A DNA stretch of 35,955 nt from Proteobacteria bacterium UBA2133 (GCA_002327725.1 DCXP01000080.1:1-35955), one strand, 5' to 3'; counted from the first letter of the stretch, positions 14,463-24,155 are shown. Notes: generated from the letters alone by a model not told the origin. Numbers and translations are program-made.

Positions 14463-15532
14463 GATGCCTGGGGATATGACCCGAGAATACGCAGGTAAGC
14501 CGAAGCGCTTTCAATTTCCTTAAGCGCGGCTTCGACTTTTGGCTCCGCAACATGACCCTCAAGGTCAATAAAAAACACATACTTCCATAGACCCGAGCGC
14601 GTCGGCCGGGATTCGATCCGGGTCATGCTGATGCCCGCGCGGGCGAGCGGCTCCAGGAGTCGCAGCAATGATCCGGCCTCGTCCGAGTTCGCAACCACGA
14701 GGCTGGTCTTGTCTTTGCCACTGGGTGCCGCCGCCTCGGCTGCCAGCACCAGAAAACGGGTGGTATTGCCGGGAATATCTGCGATATCCCGCGAAAGGAT
14801 CTCAAGCCCGTATAGAGCAGCCGTCTCAGACGAAGCGACCGCCAATGTCCCGGGGTCACCCGCAACCGCACGTGCGGCTTCGGCCGTGCTTGTTTGTGGG
14901 GCCAGCACCACACCGGCGTAATTGTTCCCAAGCCAGTTTCGGCACTGCGCCAGGGCCTGCTCATGGCCCGCAATTTGCTCGGGCTTGGTCGCATCCGGGT
15001 GTGCGAGCAGGCAGTGCGCGACCCGCAATTCCACCTCATTACAGGCCTTAAGCGGCGTTTCCACGAGCAGATCCAGGGTCGCATTAACACCACCTTCCGT
15101 TGAGTTCTCGACCGGCACCACCCCAAACTGGGCATCACCGGACTCGGTAAGTCGAAAAACTTCCTTGATGCTCGCCGCCTCGACAAGCATGATCTGCTTT
15201 CCGAAGACCTTATGTGTTGCCTGTTCGCTGAATGTGCCACGGGGCCCGAGCGCGGCTACCCGAACAGGTGCTTCTGCACTGCGGGCACAGGAGATAATCT
15301 CCCCAAAGATCGCCCTCACGGCATCGTTACTCAACGGGCCGGGATTCAATTCGAGTAGACGTCTGAACACCTCCGCCTCGCGTTCCGGGCGATACACATC
15401 CTCACCCCGGGCCGCCTTATCAGCGCCGATCTCTGCTGCTGTTTTTATCCGATCATTGATCAGATCGAGCAGCTTGAGGTCAATCTCATCGATACGGCTG
15501 CGCAGTGTTTCGAGGGTTTTTTCGTCAGGCAT
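14459..15532 (-). CDS. pheA: Bifunctional chorismate mutase/prephenate dehydratase (P-protein)
   Basis: Converts chorismate to prephenate and then phenylpyruvate, the phenylalanine branch. It has 357 residues in three domains. Residues about 1-90 form an AroQ chorismate mutase (LETLRSRIDEIDLKLLDLIN). Residues about 92-270 form the prephenate dehydratase (VAALGPRGTFSEQATHKVFG, VPVENSTEGGVNATLDLL, and the catalytic-threonine motif NTTRFLVLA). The C terminus is an ACT domain with the phenylalanine-feedback motif TRIESRPTRSGLWKYVFFID. The start at 15532 is 18 nt after gyrA and has no good Shine-Dalgarno, hinting at coupling to gyrA translation. In many gammaproteobacteria serC lies between gyrA and pheA; it is missing here. 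Confidence 0.96.
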   Translation of the reverse strand: MPDEKTLETLRSRIDEIDLKLLDLINDRIKTAAEIGADKAARGEDVYRPEREAEVFRRLLELNPGPLSNDAVRAIFGEIISCARSAEAPVRVAALGPRGTFSEQATHKVFGKQIMLVEAASIKEVFRLTESGDAQFGVVPVENSTEGGVNATLDLLVETPLKACNEVELRVAHCLLAHPDATKPEQIAGHEQALAQCRNWLGNNYAGVVLAPQTSTAEAARAVAGDPGTLAVASSETAALYGLEILSRDIADIPGNTTRFLVLAAEAAAPSGKDKTSLVVANSDEAGSLLRLLEPLARAGISMTRIESRPTRSGLWKYVFFIDLEGHVAEPKVEAALKEIESASAYLRILGSYPQAS

Positions 15533-15550
15533 GATGTAAAGCGTGCACGG

Positions 15551-18136
15551 TCATGAAGGGGGCGTCTCGTCAGTCTCATTCGCTTCTATGGAATTGCCAA
15601 CGGCCTCAACCACCTTGCCGACGCTGACCAGGGTCTCTTCTTCTCCAAGACGAATCAACCGGACACCCTGGGTGTTGCGTCCGACAACCGGTATCTCGCC
15701 GGCACGAATCCGTACCAGATGGCCCCCACCGGTGATCAGCATCAACTCATCATCGCCGTCGACTTCCTTGGCGCCGACCACACGGCCGTTCCGGCCATTC
15801 ACCTTGATCGCAATCACGCCCAGGCCGCCCCGATTCTTGACCGGAAAATCCGAGAATTCGGTCCGCTTTCCATATCCGTTTTCCGTAGCCACCAGGACCT
15901 TGCCGCGCTGCTCGTCAGGGCTGCAAATCAGCATCGCGATCACTGACTGGTCGGCTTTGAGGTTGAGTCCCCGAACACCGCGGGCACTTCGGCCCATCGG
16001 CCTGACCTGTTTTTCGGAAAAACGGATAGCCTTGCCGGCAGAACTGAAGAGCAGGATATCCGAGTCACCGTCGGTGAGGCTGACCTCGACCAGTTCATCG
16101 TCACCCACCAGATTCACGGCAATCAGACCGACGGAGCGCGGCCGGGAGAAACTCTCCAGCAGGCATTTCTTAATGACGCCGCTACGCGTCACCATACAGA
16201 CGTAGTGACCCGTATTCTGTCCGTTCAATGGCAGCACGGCAGTAACCCGTTCGCCTTCTCCAAGCGGCAGCAAGTTGACTAGCGGTTTGCCCCGCGCCTG
16301 CCGACCCGCGTGGGGCAGTTGGTAGACCTTCAGCCAGTACACCTTCCCGAGGTTTGAAAAACACATCACGGTATCGTGGGTATTCGCCACAAACACCGTT
16401 TTCACAAAGTCCTCTTCTTTGGTCCGGGTTGCAACCCGGCCCTTGCCGCCACGCCGCTGGGCCTGATAATCAGTGACCGGCTGAGACTTGGCGTACCCCT
16501 CATGGGACAGGGTCACCACCATATCCTCCGGGGTGATCAGATCTTCGTTTTCAAGGTCTTCATGTCGATCGATGATCTCGGTACGGCGAGCATCGCCATA
16601 CTGGTCCCGGATCTCGACCAGTTCGTCGCGGATGACCTGCATCAGTCGATCGGGGTCTCCGAGGATGCGAAGATACTCCCGGATACGGTCCAGCACCTCC
16701 AGATATTCGTTGCGGATTTTCTCCTGTTCGAGCCCGGTCAGGCGGTGCAGGCGAAGATCCAGAATCGCCTGTGCCTGGGTTGCTGACAGGCGATAACCGT
16801 CAGGGCCCGGACCGCAGCCGGGCTCTGTCTCACCCAATGCCCCCTCTTCCAGATCGGATGTCTCCAGCATCTCGGTGACCACGGCCGATTCCCAGGCCTG
16901 GCCCAAGAGGCCTGCCCGCGCCTCGGCCGGGTTCGCAGCCTTCTTGATCAGCGCAATCACCGGGTCGATATTGGCCAGCGCTACCGCGAGTCCCTCGAGC
17001 AGATGAGCCCGTGCACGGGCCTTTTTCAAATCGAAGATTGTCCTGCGGGTCACTACCTCCCTGCGGTGACGGATAAAATCCTCGAGAAGTTCCACAAGCG
17101 TGAAGAGGCGTGGCTGGTTATTGCGCAGCGCAACCAGATTGATGCCGAACACCGTCTGCATCTGCGTATGCTGGTAGAGGTTGTTAAGAATGACCTCGGG
17201 GTTTTCGCCTTTCCTGAGCTCAATCACTACGCGCATTCCTGACTTATCCGATTCATCGCGAAGGCCGGAAATACCTTCCAGTTTTTTATTGCGGACAAGT
17301 TCGGCTATCTTTTCGAGTAACCGGGCCTTATTCACCTGATACGGAAGCTCTGTTGCGACCAGCGCCTCGCGCTCGCTTCCGGGAAGTGTCTCAACGGCTA
17401 CCCGGGCACGAATGTGAACCCGGCCCCTGCCGTTCTGATAGGCATCCCGGATGCCACGACTGCCGTTAATGATCCCGCTGGTCGGGAAGTCCGGGCCAGG
17501 CATAATGCTCAGCAATTGATCGAGCCCAAGCTCAGGGTTGTCAATCACCGCGAGACAGGCGTTGATCGCCTCGGTGAGATTATGCGGCGGAATGTTGGTC
17601 GCCATGCCGACCGCAATCCCCGCAGATCCGTTCACCAGAAGATTCGGGAAACGCGCCGGCAGTACTGCAGGCTGCTGCTCGGTTTCATCGTAGTTCGGGA
17701 TGAAATCGACCGTCTCACGATCGAGATCATTGAGCAGTTCGTGGGCAATCCGGTCCAGCCGAATCTCGGTGTACCGCATTGCAGCAGGGGCATCACCGTC
17801 AACGGAACCGAAGTTACCCTGGCCGTCAACAAGGGGGTAGCGCAGAGAAAAGGGCTGGGCCAGCCGTACGATCGCGTCATACACGGCGGTATCTCCGTGC
17901 GGATGATATTTGCCGATAACATCGCCGACGACGCGGGCAGATTTCTTGTAGGGCTTATTCCAGTCGTTGCCAAGCACCGACATGGCGTAAAGGACCCGTC
18001 TATGTACCGGCTTCAGCCCGTCGCGCACGTCTGGAAGCGCGCGGCCAACGATTACACTCATCGCATAATCGAGGTAGGACTGACGCATCTCCTGCTCGAG
18101 ATTGGCGGGAAGCGTTTCCTTGGCTATCTCATCCAT
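15551..18136 (-). CDS. gyrA: DNA gyrase subunit A
   Basis: Breakage-reunion subunit of gyrase, which introduces negative supercoils with GyrB. It has 861 residues, similar to E. coli (875). The start MDEIAKETLPANLEQEMRQS followed by YLDYAMSVIVGRALPDVRDG is the family opening. The catalytic tyrosine is Tyr122 in AAMRYTEIRL. The quinolone-pocket segment reads HPHGDTAVYDAIV, with Thr83 and Asp87 in E. coli numbering; threonine at 83 is the natural state in Pseudomonas and other genera. The gyrase-specific GyrA box is QRRGGKGR (E. coli QRRGGKG), separating it from ParC. It is preceded by a 188-bp gap with a likely promoter and followed directly by pheA. Confidence 0.98.
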   Translation of the reverse strand: MDEIAKETLPANLEQEMRQSYLDYAMSVIVGRALPDVRDGLKPVHRRVLYAMSVLGNDWNKPYKKSARVVGDVIGKYHPHGDTAVYDAIVRLAQPFSLRYPLVDGQGNFGSVDGDAPAAMRYTEIRLDRIAHELLNDLDRETVDFIPNYDETEQQPAVLPARFPNLLVNGSAGIAVGMATNIPPHNLTEAINACLAVIDNPELGLDQLLSIMPGPDFPTSGIINGSRGIRDAYQNGRGRVHIRARVAVETLPGSEREALVATELPYQVNKARLLEKIAELVRNKKLEGISGLRDESDKSGMRVVIELRKGENPEVILNNLYQHTQMQTVFGINLVALRNNQPRLFTLVELLEDFIRHRREVVTRRTIFDLKKARARAHLLEGLAVALANIDPVIALIKKAANPAEARAGLLGQAWESAVVTEMLETSDLEEGALGETEPGCGPGPDGYRLSATQAQAILDLRLHRLTGLEQEKIRNEYLEVLDRIREYLRILGDPDRLMQVIRDELVEIRDQYGDARRTEIIDRHEDLENEDLITPEDMVVTLSHEGYAKSQPVTDYQAQRRGGKGRVATRTKEEDFVKTVFVANTHDTVMCFSNLGKVYWLKVYQLPHAGRQARGKPLVNLLPLGEGERVTAVLPLNGQNTGHYVCMVTRSGVIKKCLLESFSRPRSVGLIAVNLVGDDELVEVSLTDGDSDILLFSSAGKAIRFSEKQVRPMGRSARGVRGLNLKADQSVIAMLICSPDEQRGKVLVATENGYGKRTEFSDFPVKNRGGLGVIAIKVNGRNGRVVGAKEVDGDDELMLITGGGHLVRIRAGEIPVVGRNTQGVRLIRLGEEETLVSVGKVVEAVGNSIEANETDETPPS

Positions 18137-18235
18137 AACGGCTCCGCTGCCCGGTCAGAAGCGGATCAAAGGCAAAGTGAAAGAAGACGCACCCTGACGA
18201 AATGCGGGCGCGAAAACAGGTTTCTTGACAGTGGA

Positions 18236-18264
18236 ATTTTACCACGGCCAGGGGCGGTTCCGCA
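18236..18264 (-). promoter_or_regulatory. Probable extended -10 promoter for gyrA
   Basis: The minus strand has TGGTAAAAT: a TGn extension plus a TAAAAT hexamer (18236-18241), about 100 bp before the gyrA ATG. The -35 position at 17 bp reads TGCGGA and is weak. The -10 lies inside GTGGTAAAATTCCAC, an imperfect palindrome. This is the only promoter-like element I see in the 188-bp gap 18137-18324. The gap otherwise holds a weak AGCCC/GGGCT pairing after nuoN with CCCCTTTTTTG in its loop, not a convincing terminator. Confidence 0.45.
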
Positions 18265-18324
18265 CCGTTTCAGCCCACAAAAAAGGGGTTGATTGGGCGG
18301 GCTCAGGGGCGCTTGCGACGAGGT

Positions 18325-19794
18325 TCAGGAAGCTCCGAAATTCGCCAGTGACGCGCTCACAAAATCCATCACCTGGCCGATCCACGGGGTGATCACGAGC
18401 AACAAAACCGCGTTGCCGCTCAACGCCCAGATCATGCCGCGCCGGTAGCCGTGCGCTGAAACCTTGAGTGCCCCGGGTTCGGGATCGTCAAAATACATGA
18501 GCTTGACTACCCGCAGATAATAAAAGGCGCCAATCACGGCAAGGACCACCGCAGCAACGACGACCTCAACAAACCCCGCATCAAGGGCAGCCTGGAGCAC
18601 CAGGAGTTTGGCAAAAAACCCGGCCGTGGGCGGTATACCCGCGAGAGAGAACATGACGATCAGCATCAGCAAGGCCAGCCAGGGATTACGCTGATTAAGC
18701 CCCCGGAAATCATCGAGGGCGTCCGACTCAAAGCCAGACCGGGTCAGCGCCAGGATAATGCCGAACACAGCGAGCGTAGTCACCATATAGACGACGGAAT
18801 ACAGCATCGCCGCCGAGTATCCTGCAGCAGTTCCCGAAAAAAACCCGAGCAACAGGAAACCCATATTTGCGATTGTTGAGTAGGCCAGCATCCGCTTGAT
18901 GCTTGTCTGTGCGATCGCCACCACGTTGCCGAGTGCGATAGACAGCACCGCTGCAATGGCCAGCATATCCTGCCAGACCTCGATCCAGCCGCCGAGCCCG
19001 GAAGAAAGCAGGCGCAGCAGGATGGCGAAAGCGGCCAACTTCGGGACCGCGGAGATATACAGCGTCGTGGAGGTCGCCGACCCGTCATAAACGTCCGGCA
19101 CCCACATATGAAAGGGAACCGCCCCGAGTTTAAAGAGCAATCCGACCACAATCATCACGATTGCCAGGATCAAGGGAAGACTGTCAGATGCCAGCGCAGC
19201 AGATGCATCCGACACGAGCTCAAGGGACAAAGACCCCGTTAAACCGTACAGCAGCGACATCCCATACAGCAGCACCCCGGATGCGAGCGCACCGAGGATG
19301 AAATATTTCATGGCCGCTTCCGCTGCACGTACCGAGTCACGCTGCATCGCGATCATCCCGTAAAGGCATAAGGCCAGCAGCTCGATGCCGACATATAGTG
19401 TTAGCAGGTGAGCCGCTCCAATCATGGTCATCATGCCCACCGTGCCGAAAAGCGAAAGGACGAGGTATTCCCCGCGCCAGAGATCACGTTCCTGTGCATA
19501 GTCACGGGCGTAAAACAGCACACCAGCAGTACCCAGGCAGGTTCCCGCCTTCAGTACATCGGCCACACCGTCCCGGATCACCAGACCATTCAGTGCAAGC
19601 TGTGGCGGGTCAAAAAGTCCCGCCACAGACAACAGCGCCCCGCTAATGAGTGTGGCGAGTGTCAGCGGGTACGACAACGCACATGGCCTCGCGGAACGAA
19701 AGTACAGATCCACCAGCAGCACCAGACACGCCAGCGATGCAACCGCAATCTCGGGCGCTATTGCCCAGAGGTTAAGTGAGGCCAAGGTCATCAT
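18325..19794 (-). CDS. nuoN: NADH-quinone oxidoreductase subunit N
   Basis: One of three antiporter-like, proton-pumping membrane subunits of complex I. It has 489 residues with about 14 transmembrane helices. Family features are the glutamate in TLYVGIELLALCLYGMIAMQ, the lysine-bearing LGALASGVLLYGMSLLYG region, LLFKLGAVPFHMWVPDVYDG and the TSIKRMLAYSTIANMGFLLL helix. The ATG at 19794 overlaps the nuoM stop (ATGA); a second ATG follows immediately. It is the last gene of the nuo operon, and 188 bp follow before gyrA. Confidence 0.97.
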   Translation of the reverse strand: MMTLASLNLWAIAPEIAVASLACLVLLVDLYFRSARPCALSYPLTLATLISGALLSVAGLFDPPQLALNGLVIRDGVADVLKAGTCLGTAGVLFYARDYAQERDLWRGEYLVLSLFGTVGMMTMIGAAHLLTLYVGIELLALCLYGMIAMQRDSVRAAEAAMKYFILGALASGVLLYGMSLLYGLTGSLSLELVSDASAALASDSLPLILAIVMIVVGLLFKLGAVPFHMWVPDVYDGSATSTTLYISAVPKLAAFAILLRLLSSGLGGWIEVWQDMLAIAAVLSIALGNVVAIAQTSIKRMLAYSTIANMGFLLLGFFSGTAAGYSAAMLYSVVYMVTTLAVFGIILALTRSGFESDALDDFRGLNQRNPWLALLMLIVMFSLAGIPPTAGFFAKLLVLQAALDAGFVEVVVAAVVLAVIGAFYYLRVVKLMYFDDPEPGALKVSAHGYRRGMIWALSGNAVLLLVITPWIGQVMDFVSASLANFGAS

Positions 19795-21278
19795 AATTTC
19801 GATACCGCCACATGCGCCAGCAGACGGTCTACGCTTGCATCCATCACCTCGAGCAGTGGCGCCGGCCAGACGCCGATGATCAGAACGCCTGACGCAACGA
19901 TCATCAAAACTGCAAACTCACGCCGGTCAAGATCTTTGAGCTCGGCCACCTGCGGATTCTCGATAGGGCCAAAAACAACCCGCTTCACCATCCACAGGGT
20001 GTAGGCTGCGCCCACAATCAGCGTCAGTGCCGCAATTGCCGCGTACCATCCATTCACTGAGAAGGTGCCCAGGATAACGAGAAACTCCCCAACGAATCCG
20101 GAGGTGCCGGGCAAGCCGGCATTGGCCATGGCAAAAAAAACGATGAACAAGGCAAACACGGGCATCACCTTAATCACCCCGCCGTAAGTCGCAATCTCCC
20201 TGGAATGAAGCCGGTCGTAAAGCACCCCGACACACAGAAACAGCGCGCCTGAAACGAAGCCATGTGAGATCATCTGAACGACCGCACCCTCCATCGCCCG
20301 CGTCTCAAAAACAAAAAATCCCAAGGTGACGAATCCCATGTGTGAGATCGATGAGTAGGCGATCAGCTTTTTCATGTCCTGCTGCACCAGAGCCACCAGC
20401 GCGATATAGACCACCGCCAGCAGGGACAAGCCGATGATGATCGGCGCAATCTGGTGCGCAGCATCGGGCGCTATCGGCAGGGCCAGCCGAAGGAAACCAT
20501 ATGCGCCCATCTTCAGCGTGATTGCCGCCAGAATCACCGAGCCGCCAGTCGGCGCCTCGACGTGCGCATCCGGCAGCCAGGTATGAACCGGCACCATCGG
20601 AATCTTGACCGCAAAAGCGGCAAAGAACGCCAGGAACACCAGCGTCTGCACGCCGGCAGCGAGCGGTAACTGATGGAAGGCCAACAAATCAAATGACCCC
20701 CCGGAGGCACGATACAGATAAAGCAGAGCCACCAGCATCAGCAGCGAACCCAGCAAGGTGTAGAGAAAAAACTTGATTGCCGCATAGACCCGGTTCGGAC
20801 CACCCCAGATGCCGATGATGAGGAACATCGGAATCAGCATCGCCTCCCAGAAGAGATAAAACAGAATTCCATCCAGCGCACAAAACACCCCGATCATCAG
20901 ACCTTCCATGATCAGGAAAGCTGCAAAATACTGGGCAACCCGGTCCCGAATGACCTGCCACCCGGCCATCACCACGACCATGGTCAGCAAAGTCGTCAGC
21001 AGTACCAGCGGAACGGAGATCCCATCCACGCCGAGGGAATATTCGATCTGAAAGCGTTCTATCCACGGGAGGCGTTCGACGAACTGCATGTCGGCGCTGG
21101 CCCGGTCGAAGCGTGACCACAGCGGTATGCTGAGCAGGAAGGTGGCCACCGAAAAACCCAACGCCGCCCAGCGGGCGGTGTCGGCCCTGCGGTCATTTCC
21201 GGCTGCCAGAACCAGGATCCCGCCAACGACAGGAAACCAGATCAGAACGGACAGAAGATGATGGTCTAACAGGGTCAC
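19791..21278 (-). CDS. nuoM: NADH-quinone oxidoreductase subunit M
   Basis: Antiporter-like proton-pumping subunit of complex I, 495 residues with about 14 membrane helices. Typical sequences are YSLGVDGISVPLVLLTTLLT, the conserved glutamate in FYLFWEAMLIPMFLIIGIWG, FAVKIPMVPVHTWLPDAHVE followed by APTGGSV, and DMKKLIAYSSISHMGFVTLG. It starts with GTG at 21278, 10 nt after the nuoL stop, and is coupled to nuoN by a 4-bp overlap. Confidence 0.98.
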   Translation of the reverse strand: MTLLDHHLLSVLIWFPVVGGILVLAAGNDRRADTARWAALGFSVATFLLSIPLWSRFDRASADMQFVERLPWIERFQIEYSLGVDGISVPLVLLTTLLTMVVVMAGWQVIRDRVAQYFAAFLIMEGLMIGVFCALDGILFYLFWEAMLIPMFLIIGIWGGPNRVYAAIKFFLYTLLGSLLMLVALLYLYRASGGSFDLLAFHQLPLAAGVQTLVFLAFFAAFAVKIPMVPVHTWLPDAHVEAPTGGSVILAAITLKMGAYGFLRLALPIAPDAAHQIAPIIIGLSLLAVVYIALVALVQQDMKKLIAYSSISHMGFVTLGFFVFETRAMEGAVVQMISHGFVSGALFLCVGVLYDRLHSREIATYGGVIKVMPVFALFIVFFAMANAGLPGTSGFVGEFLVILGTFSVNGWYAAIAALTLIVGAAYTLWMVKRVVFGPIENPQVAELKDLDRREFAVLMIVASGVLIIGVWPAPLLEVMDASVDRLLAHVAVSKL

Positions 21279-21288
21279 CCGATAGCCC

Positions 21289-23223
21289 CTAGCGGAAGAG
21301 GAACCATGACATCAGGCCGACAAGCCCAATAATCATTGCGAAAGCATAGTGGTACACCAGTCCGCTTTGGATCCGGCGCACCAGACCCGCGGTTCGCGCA
21401 ACAACCCCGGCTGCTCCGTTTACCATCCAACCGTCGATCAGGCGCCGGTCTCCCCATTCCCAGAGCACACGCCCGAGTCCCCGGGCGCCGTCCGCGAAGA
21501 CCCACTGATAAAACTCGTCAAACCCGTACTTTCTCATCAGCAGGCGGTATAACCCGGACCAGCGTTCCGCTGCCCTTACCGGGAGTTCGGGTCTTAAGCA
21601 ATAACACACCCAGGCCGCAACGATTCCGATGATTGCAAGCCAGAACGGCCAGGCAAAAGGCGCATGGGCGAGCATGCCCACCGCCGTCATATCCAGCCCT
21701 TCTGGTTTCGAGCCCGCAACCACGCTGTTGCCAAAGAGGCTGCCGTCCATTGCCGGGTTGACCAGCATCAGCCCTGCCAGCACGGATGGCAGGGCAAGTG
21801 CAATCAGGGGAACGGTAACGACCCACGGCGATTCATGAAGATGGGAACGGGTCTTCGCATCCATACGTTCCTCGCCATGGAACGCCATGAACACCAACCG
21901 GAAGGAGTAAAAGGCCGTAAGCACGACCCCGATCAGGACCGCGACATACGCAAAACCCGCCCCCGGGGTGGAAGAATGATGAACCGCCTCGATGATTGCA
22001 TCTTTGGAGAAAAAACCGGCAAACGGCGGAATTCCGGCAAGCGCAAGGCTGCCAATCACGCAGGTCACGTAGGTCACCGGCATCAACTTGCGCAGACCCC
22101 CCATGCGCCGCATATCCTGCTCATGATGCATCGCGATGATCACTGAGCCGGCCGCCAGAAAGAGCAGCGCCTTAAAGAAGGCGTGCGTCGCGAGGTGGAA
22201 AATCGCAACCGAATAGGCTGACGCGCCGAGCGCGACCGTCATGTAACCGAGTTGCGACAAGGTCGAGTACGCCACGACTCTCTTGATATCGGTCTGGACC
22301 AGTGCGACAAAGGCCATGAGCAGTGCAGTCAACGCGCCGATCACCAGCACCACCGTCAGGGCTGTGGTGGATAACGAAAACAGCGGCGACATCCGCGCCA
22401 CAAGAAAAATGCCTGCCGTCACCATGGTGGCGGCGTGGATCAGGGCTGAGATGGGCGTAGGCCCTTCCATGGAATCCGGAAGCCACACATGCAACGGGAC
22501 CTGCGCCGACTTGCCCATTGCGCCGGCAAATAACAACAGACAGATAACCGTCATCCAATGCCACTCGGAACCAAACGGCCCGCTCACTGTGGTCCCGGCG
22601 AGCGTGGGCGCTGCGTCGAAAACACTTTGGTAGTCAAGGCTGCCGAAGAGCGCAAGCACTGCGCCGATGCCAAGGATAAATCCGAAATCCCCAACCCGGT
22701 TAACCAGAAACGCTTTCAGATTGGCGCGGATCGCACTCTCCCGCTCGTACCAGAATCCAATCAGCAGGTAGGAAACCAGCCCAACCCCTTCCCACCCAAA
22801 AAACAGCTGCAGGAAATTGTTCGACATCACCAGCATGAGCATCGCGAAGGTGAAGAGCGCGGTATAGCCGAAAAACCGGGTGTAGCCGGGATCATCAGCC
22901 ATGTAGCCAATCGTATAAATGTGCACCATCAGCGAGACGAAGGTCACCACTACCATCATGACTGCGGACAGCGGATCAATCAGGAAACCAATCTCAAAAT
23001 GCGTTCCACCGCTGACGGCCCAGGTATAGACCGGACCATTAAAGTGATTACCTGAAAATACGTCCCAGCCGACCACACACGACAGGATAAACGCGAGTCC
23101 GACGCCGCCTATGGCAGAGCGGTGAGCATTGACCCGCCCGATCCGCGATCCCAAAAAGCCCGCAAGCAGTGCTGCCGCCAGGCAGGACAAGGGAATAAGC
23201 AAATACAGCAGTTCGCGACTCAT
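21289..23223 (-). CDS. nuoL: NADH-quinone oxidoreductase subunit L
   Basis: Largest antiporter-like subunit of complex I, at the distal end of the membrane arm; its long C-terminal lateral helix clamps the other pumping subunits. It has 644 residues. Diagnostic motifs are IDPLSAVMMVVVTFVSLMVH, the glutamate in NFLQLFFGWEGVGLVSYLLI, GAMGKSAQVPLHVWLPDSME followed by GPTPISALIHAATMVTAGIF, and DIKRVVAYSTLSQLGYM. The C-terminal region ends in hydrophobic anchor helices (YHYAFAMIIGLVGLMSWFLF). It begins 18 nt after the nuoK stop. Confidence 0.98.
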   Translation of the reverse strand: MSRELLYLLIPLSCLAAALLAGFLGSRIGRVNAHRSAIGGVGLAFILSCVVGWDVFSGNHFNGPVYTWAVSGGTHFEIGFLIDPLSAVMMVVVTFVSLMVHIYTIGYMADDPGYTRFFGYTALFTFAMLMLVMSNNFLQLFFGWEGVGLVSYLLIGFWYERESAIRANLKAFLVNRVGDFGFILGIGAVLALFGSLDYQSVFDAAPTLAGTTVSGPFGSEWHWMTVICLLLFAGAMGKSAQVPLHVWLPDSMEGPTPISALIHAATMVTAGIFLVARMSPLFSLSTTALTVVLVIGALTALLMAFVALVQTDIKRVVAYSTLSQLGYMTVALGASAYSVAIFHLATHAFFKALLFLAAGSVIIAMHHEQDMRRMGGLRKLMPVTYVTCVIGSLALAGIPPFAGFFSKDAIIEAVHHSSTPGAGFAYVAVLIGVVLTAFYSFRLVFMAFHGEERMDAKTRSHLHESPWVVTVPLIALALPSVLAGLMLVNPAMDGSLFGNSVVAGSKPEGLDMTAVGMLAHAPFAWPFWLAIIGIVAAWVCYCLRPELPVRAAERWSGLYRLLMRKYGFDEFYQWVFADGARGLGRVLWEWGDRRLIDGWMVNGAAGVVARTAGLVRRIQSGLVYHYAFAMIIGLVGLMSWFLFR

Positions 23224-23241
23224 CTTCTTTCCTCAGCCTGG

Positions 23242-23547
23242 TCAGCCCCTGAGCCGATCCAGGTCCTGCACATTGATCGACCGGCGGGTTCTGAACAGCA
23301 CGATGAGGATGGCGAGCCCGATCGCCGCCTCGGCAGCCGCTACGGTCAGAACAAAAAACACAAAGACCTGACCCGAAAGATCCTGCAGATAATGGGAGAA
23401 GGCGACAAAATTCATATTGGCTGCAAGCAGGAGCAGTTCTATCGCCATCAGGATAATCACAAGGTTTTTGCGGTTCAAAAAGATCCCAACGACACTGACT
23501 GCGAAAAGCAGCGCCCCTACGATGAGGTAATGCGAAAGCGGGATCAT
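23242..23547 (-). CDS. nuoK: NADH-quinone oxidoreductase subunit K
   Basis: Small three-helix membrane subunit of complex I, homologous to MrpC. It has 101 residues, the standard bacterial size. The two buried glutamates needed for proton transfer are present, in IILMAIELLLLAANMNFVAF (helix 2) and VAAAEAAIGLAILIVLFR (helix 3). The ATG at 23547 overlaps the nuoJ stop in ATGA, so the two are translated together. Confidence 0.98.
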   Translation of the reverse strand: MIPLSHYLIVGALLFAVSVVGIFLNRKNLVIILMAIELLLLAANMNFVAFSHYLQDLSGQVFVFFVLTVAAAEAAIGLAILIVLFRTRRSINVQDLDRLRG

Positions 23548-24155
23548 GGATCCTCTCCCGGCCGCGACGGCATCCGCACAATTCGGATGCGATCTTCTTT
23601 CCTGACTTTGACCTGCTCTTCCGGGGCCTGGTAACGGGTCTCGGGCCGCCGGCGAAGGGTCAGCGAGATTGCCGCAATGATCGCGACCAGCAGGATCACG
23701 GCAGCCAGCTCAAAAGCGAACACGTAGTCGGTGTAGACGAGCCTGCCCAGCGCCTCGGTATTGCTGTAATCCGCCGGTTGCCCAACGGGGCGAGGCAGTT
23801 CAGCATCGCCGAACTCCCCGGACAGCATCACCAGGGTCAGCTCGCCCACCATCACCAGCGCCACAATCAACCCGAGCGGCAGATAGTTGGCAAATCCGGC
23901 GCGCATCTGGGCAATATCGATATCGAGCATCATGATCACGAAAAGAAACAGCACCATCACCGCCCCGACATAAACGAGGACCAGCGTAATCGCGAGAAAC
24001 TCCGCTTCCAGGGTCAGCCAGAGGCAGGCAGCGCTGAAAAATGCCAATACCAGAAAAAGCGCCGCCCGGACCGGATTGCGCACCGTCACCACGAGCAGGC
24101 TGGACGCGATCAGCACCGCCGAAAATACGTAGAAGACAATTTCAAGAAAAGTCAT
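23544..24155 (-). CDS. nuoJ: NADH-quinone oxidoreductase subunit J
   Basis: Membrane subunit of complex I next to the quinone-linked E-channel. It has 203 residues with five transmembrane helices. Helix 3 has the glycine/tyrosine-rich pi-bulge region LVYVGAVMVLFLFVIMMLDI that is the hallmark of NuoJ/ND6, preceded by RNPVRAALFLVLAFFSAACL. The C-terminal tail (about 30 residues) is charged and cytoplasmic. It starts 3 nt after the nuoI stop and overlaps nuoK by 4 bp. Confidence 0.97.
   Translation of the reverse strand: MTFLEIVFYVFSAVLIASSLLVVTVRNPVRAALFLVLAFFSAACLWLTLEAEFLAITLVLVYVGAVMVLFLFVIMMLDIDIAQMRAGFANYLPLGLIVALVMVGELTLVMLSGEFGDAELPRPVGQPADYSNTEALGRLVYTDYVFAFELAAVILLVAIIAAISLTLRRRPETRYQAPEEQVKVRKEDRIRIVRMPSRPGEDP

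Noticed and set aside
17870..17900. Thr83 in GyrA as a quinolone-resistance change
   Set aside because: Threonine at this position is wild type in Pseudomonas and others; Asp87 is intact. Nothing indicates acquired resistance.
17414..18292. Plus-strand open frame of 292 codons
   Set aside because: Complement of the gyrA N terminus, including the conserved quinolone-pocket region; a shadow.
18266..18306. Terminator after nuoN
   Set aside because: The T-run CCCCTTTTTTG has no stable stem directly before it; the AGCCC/GGGCT pairing encloses the T-run rather than preceding it.
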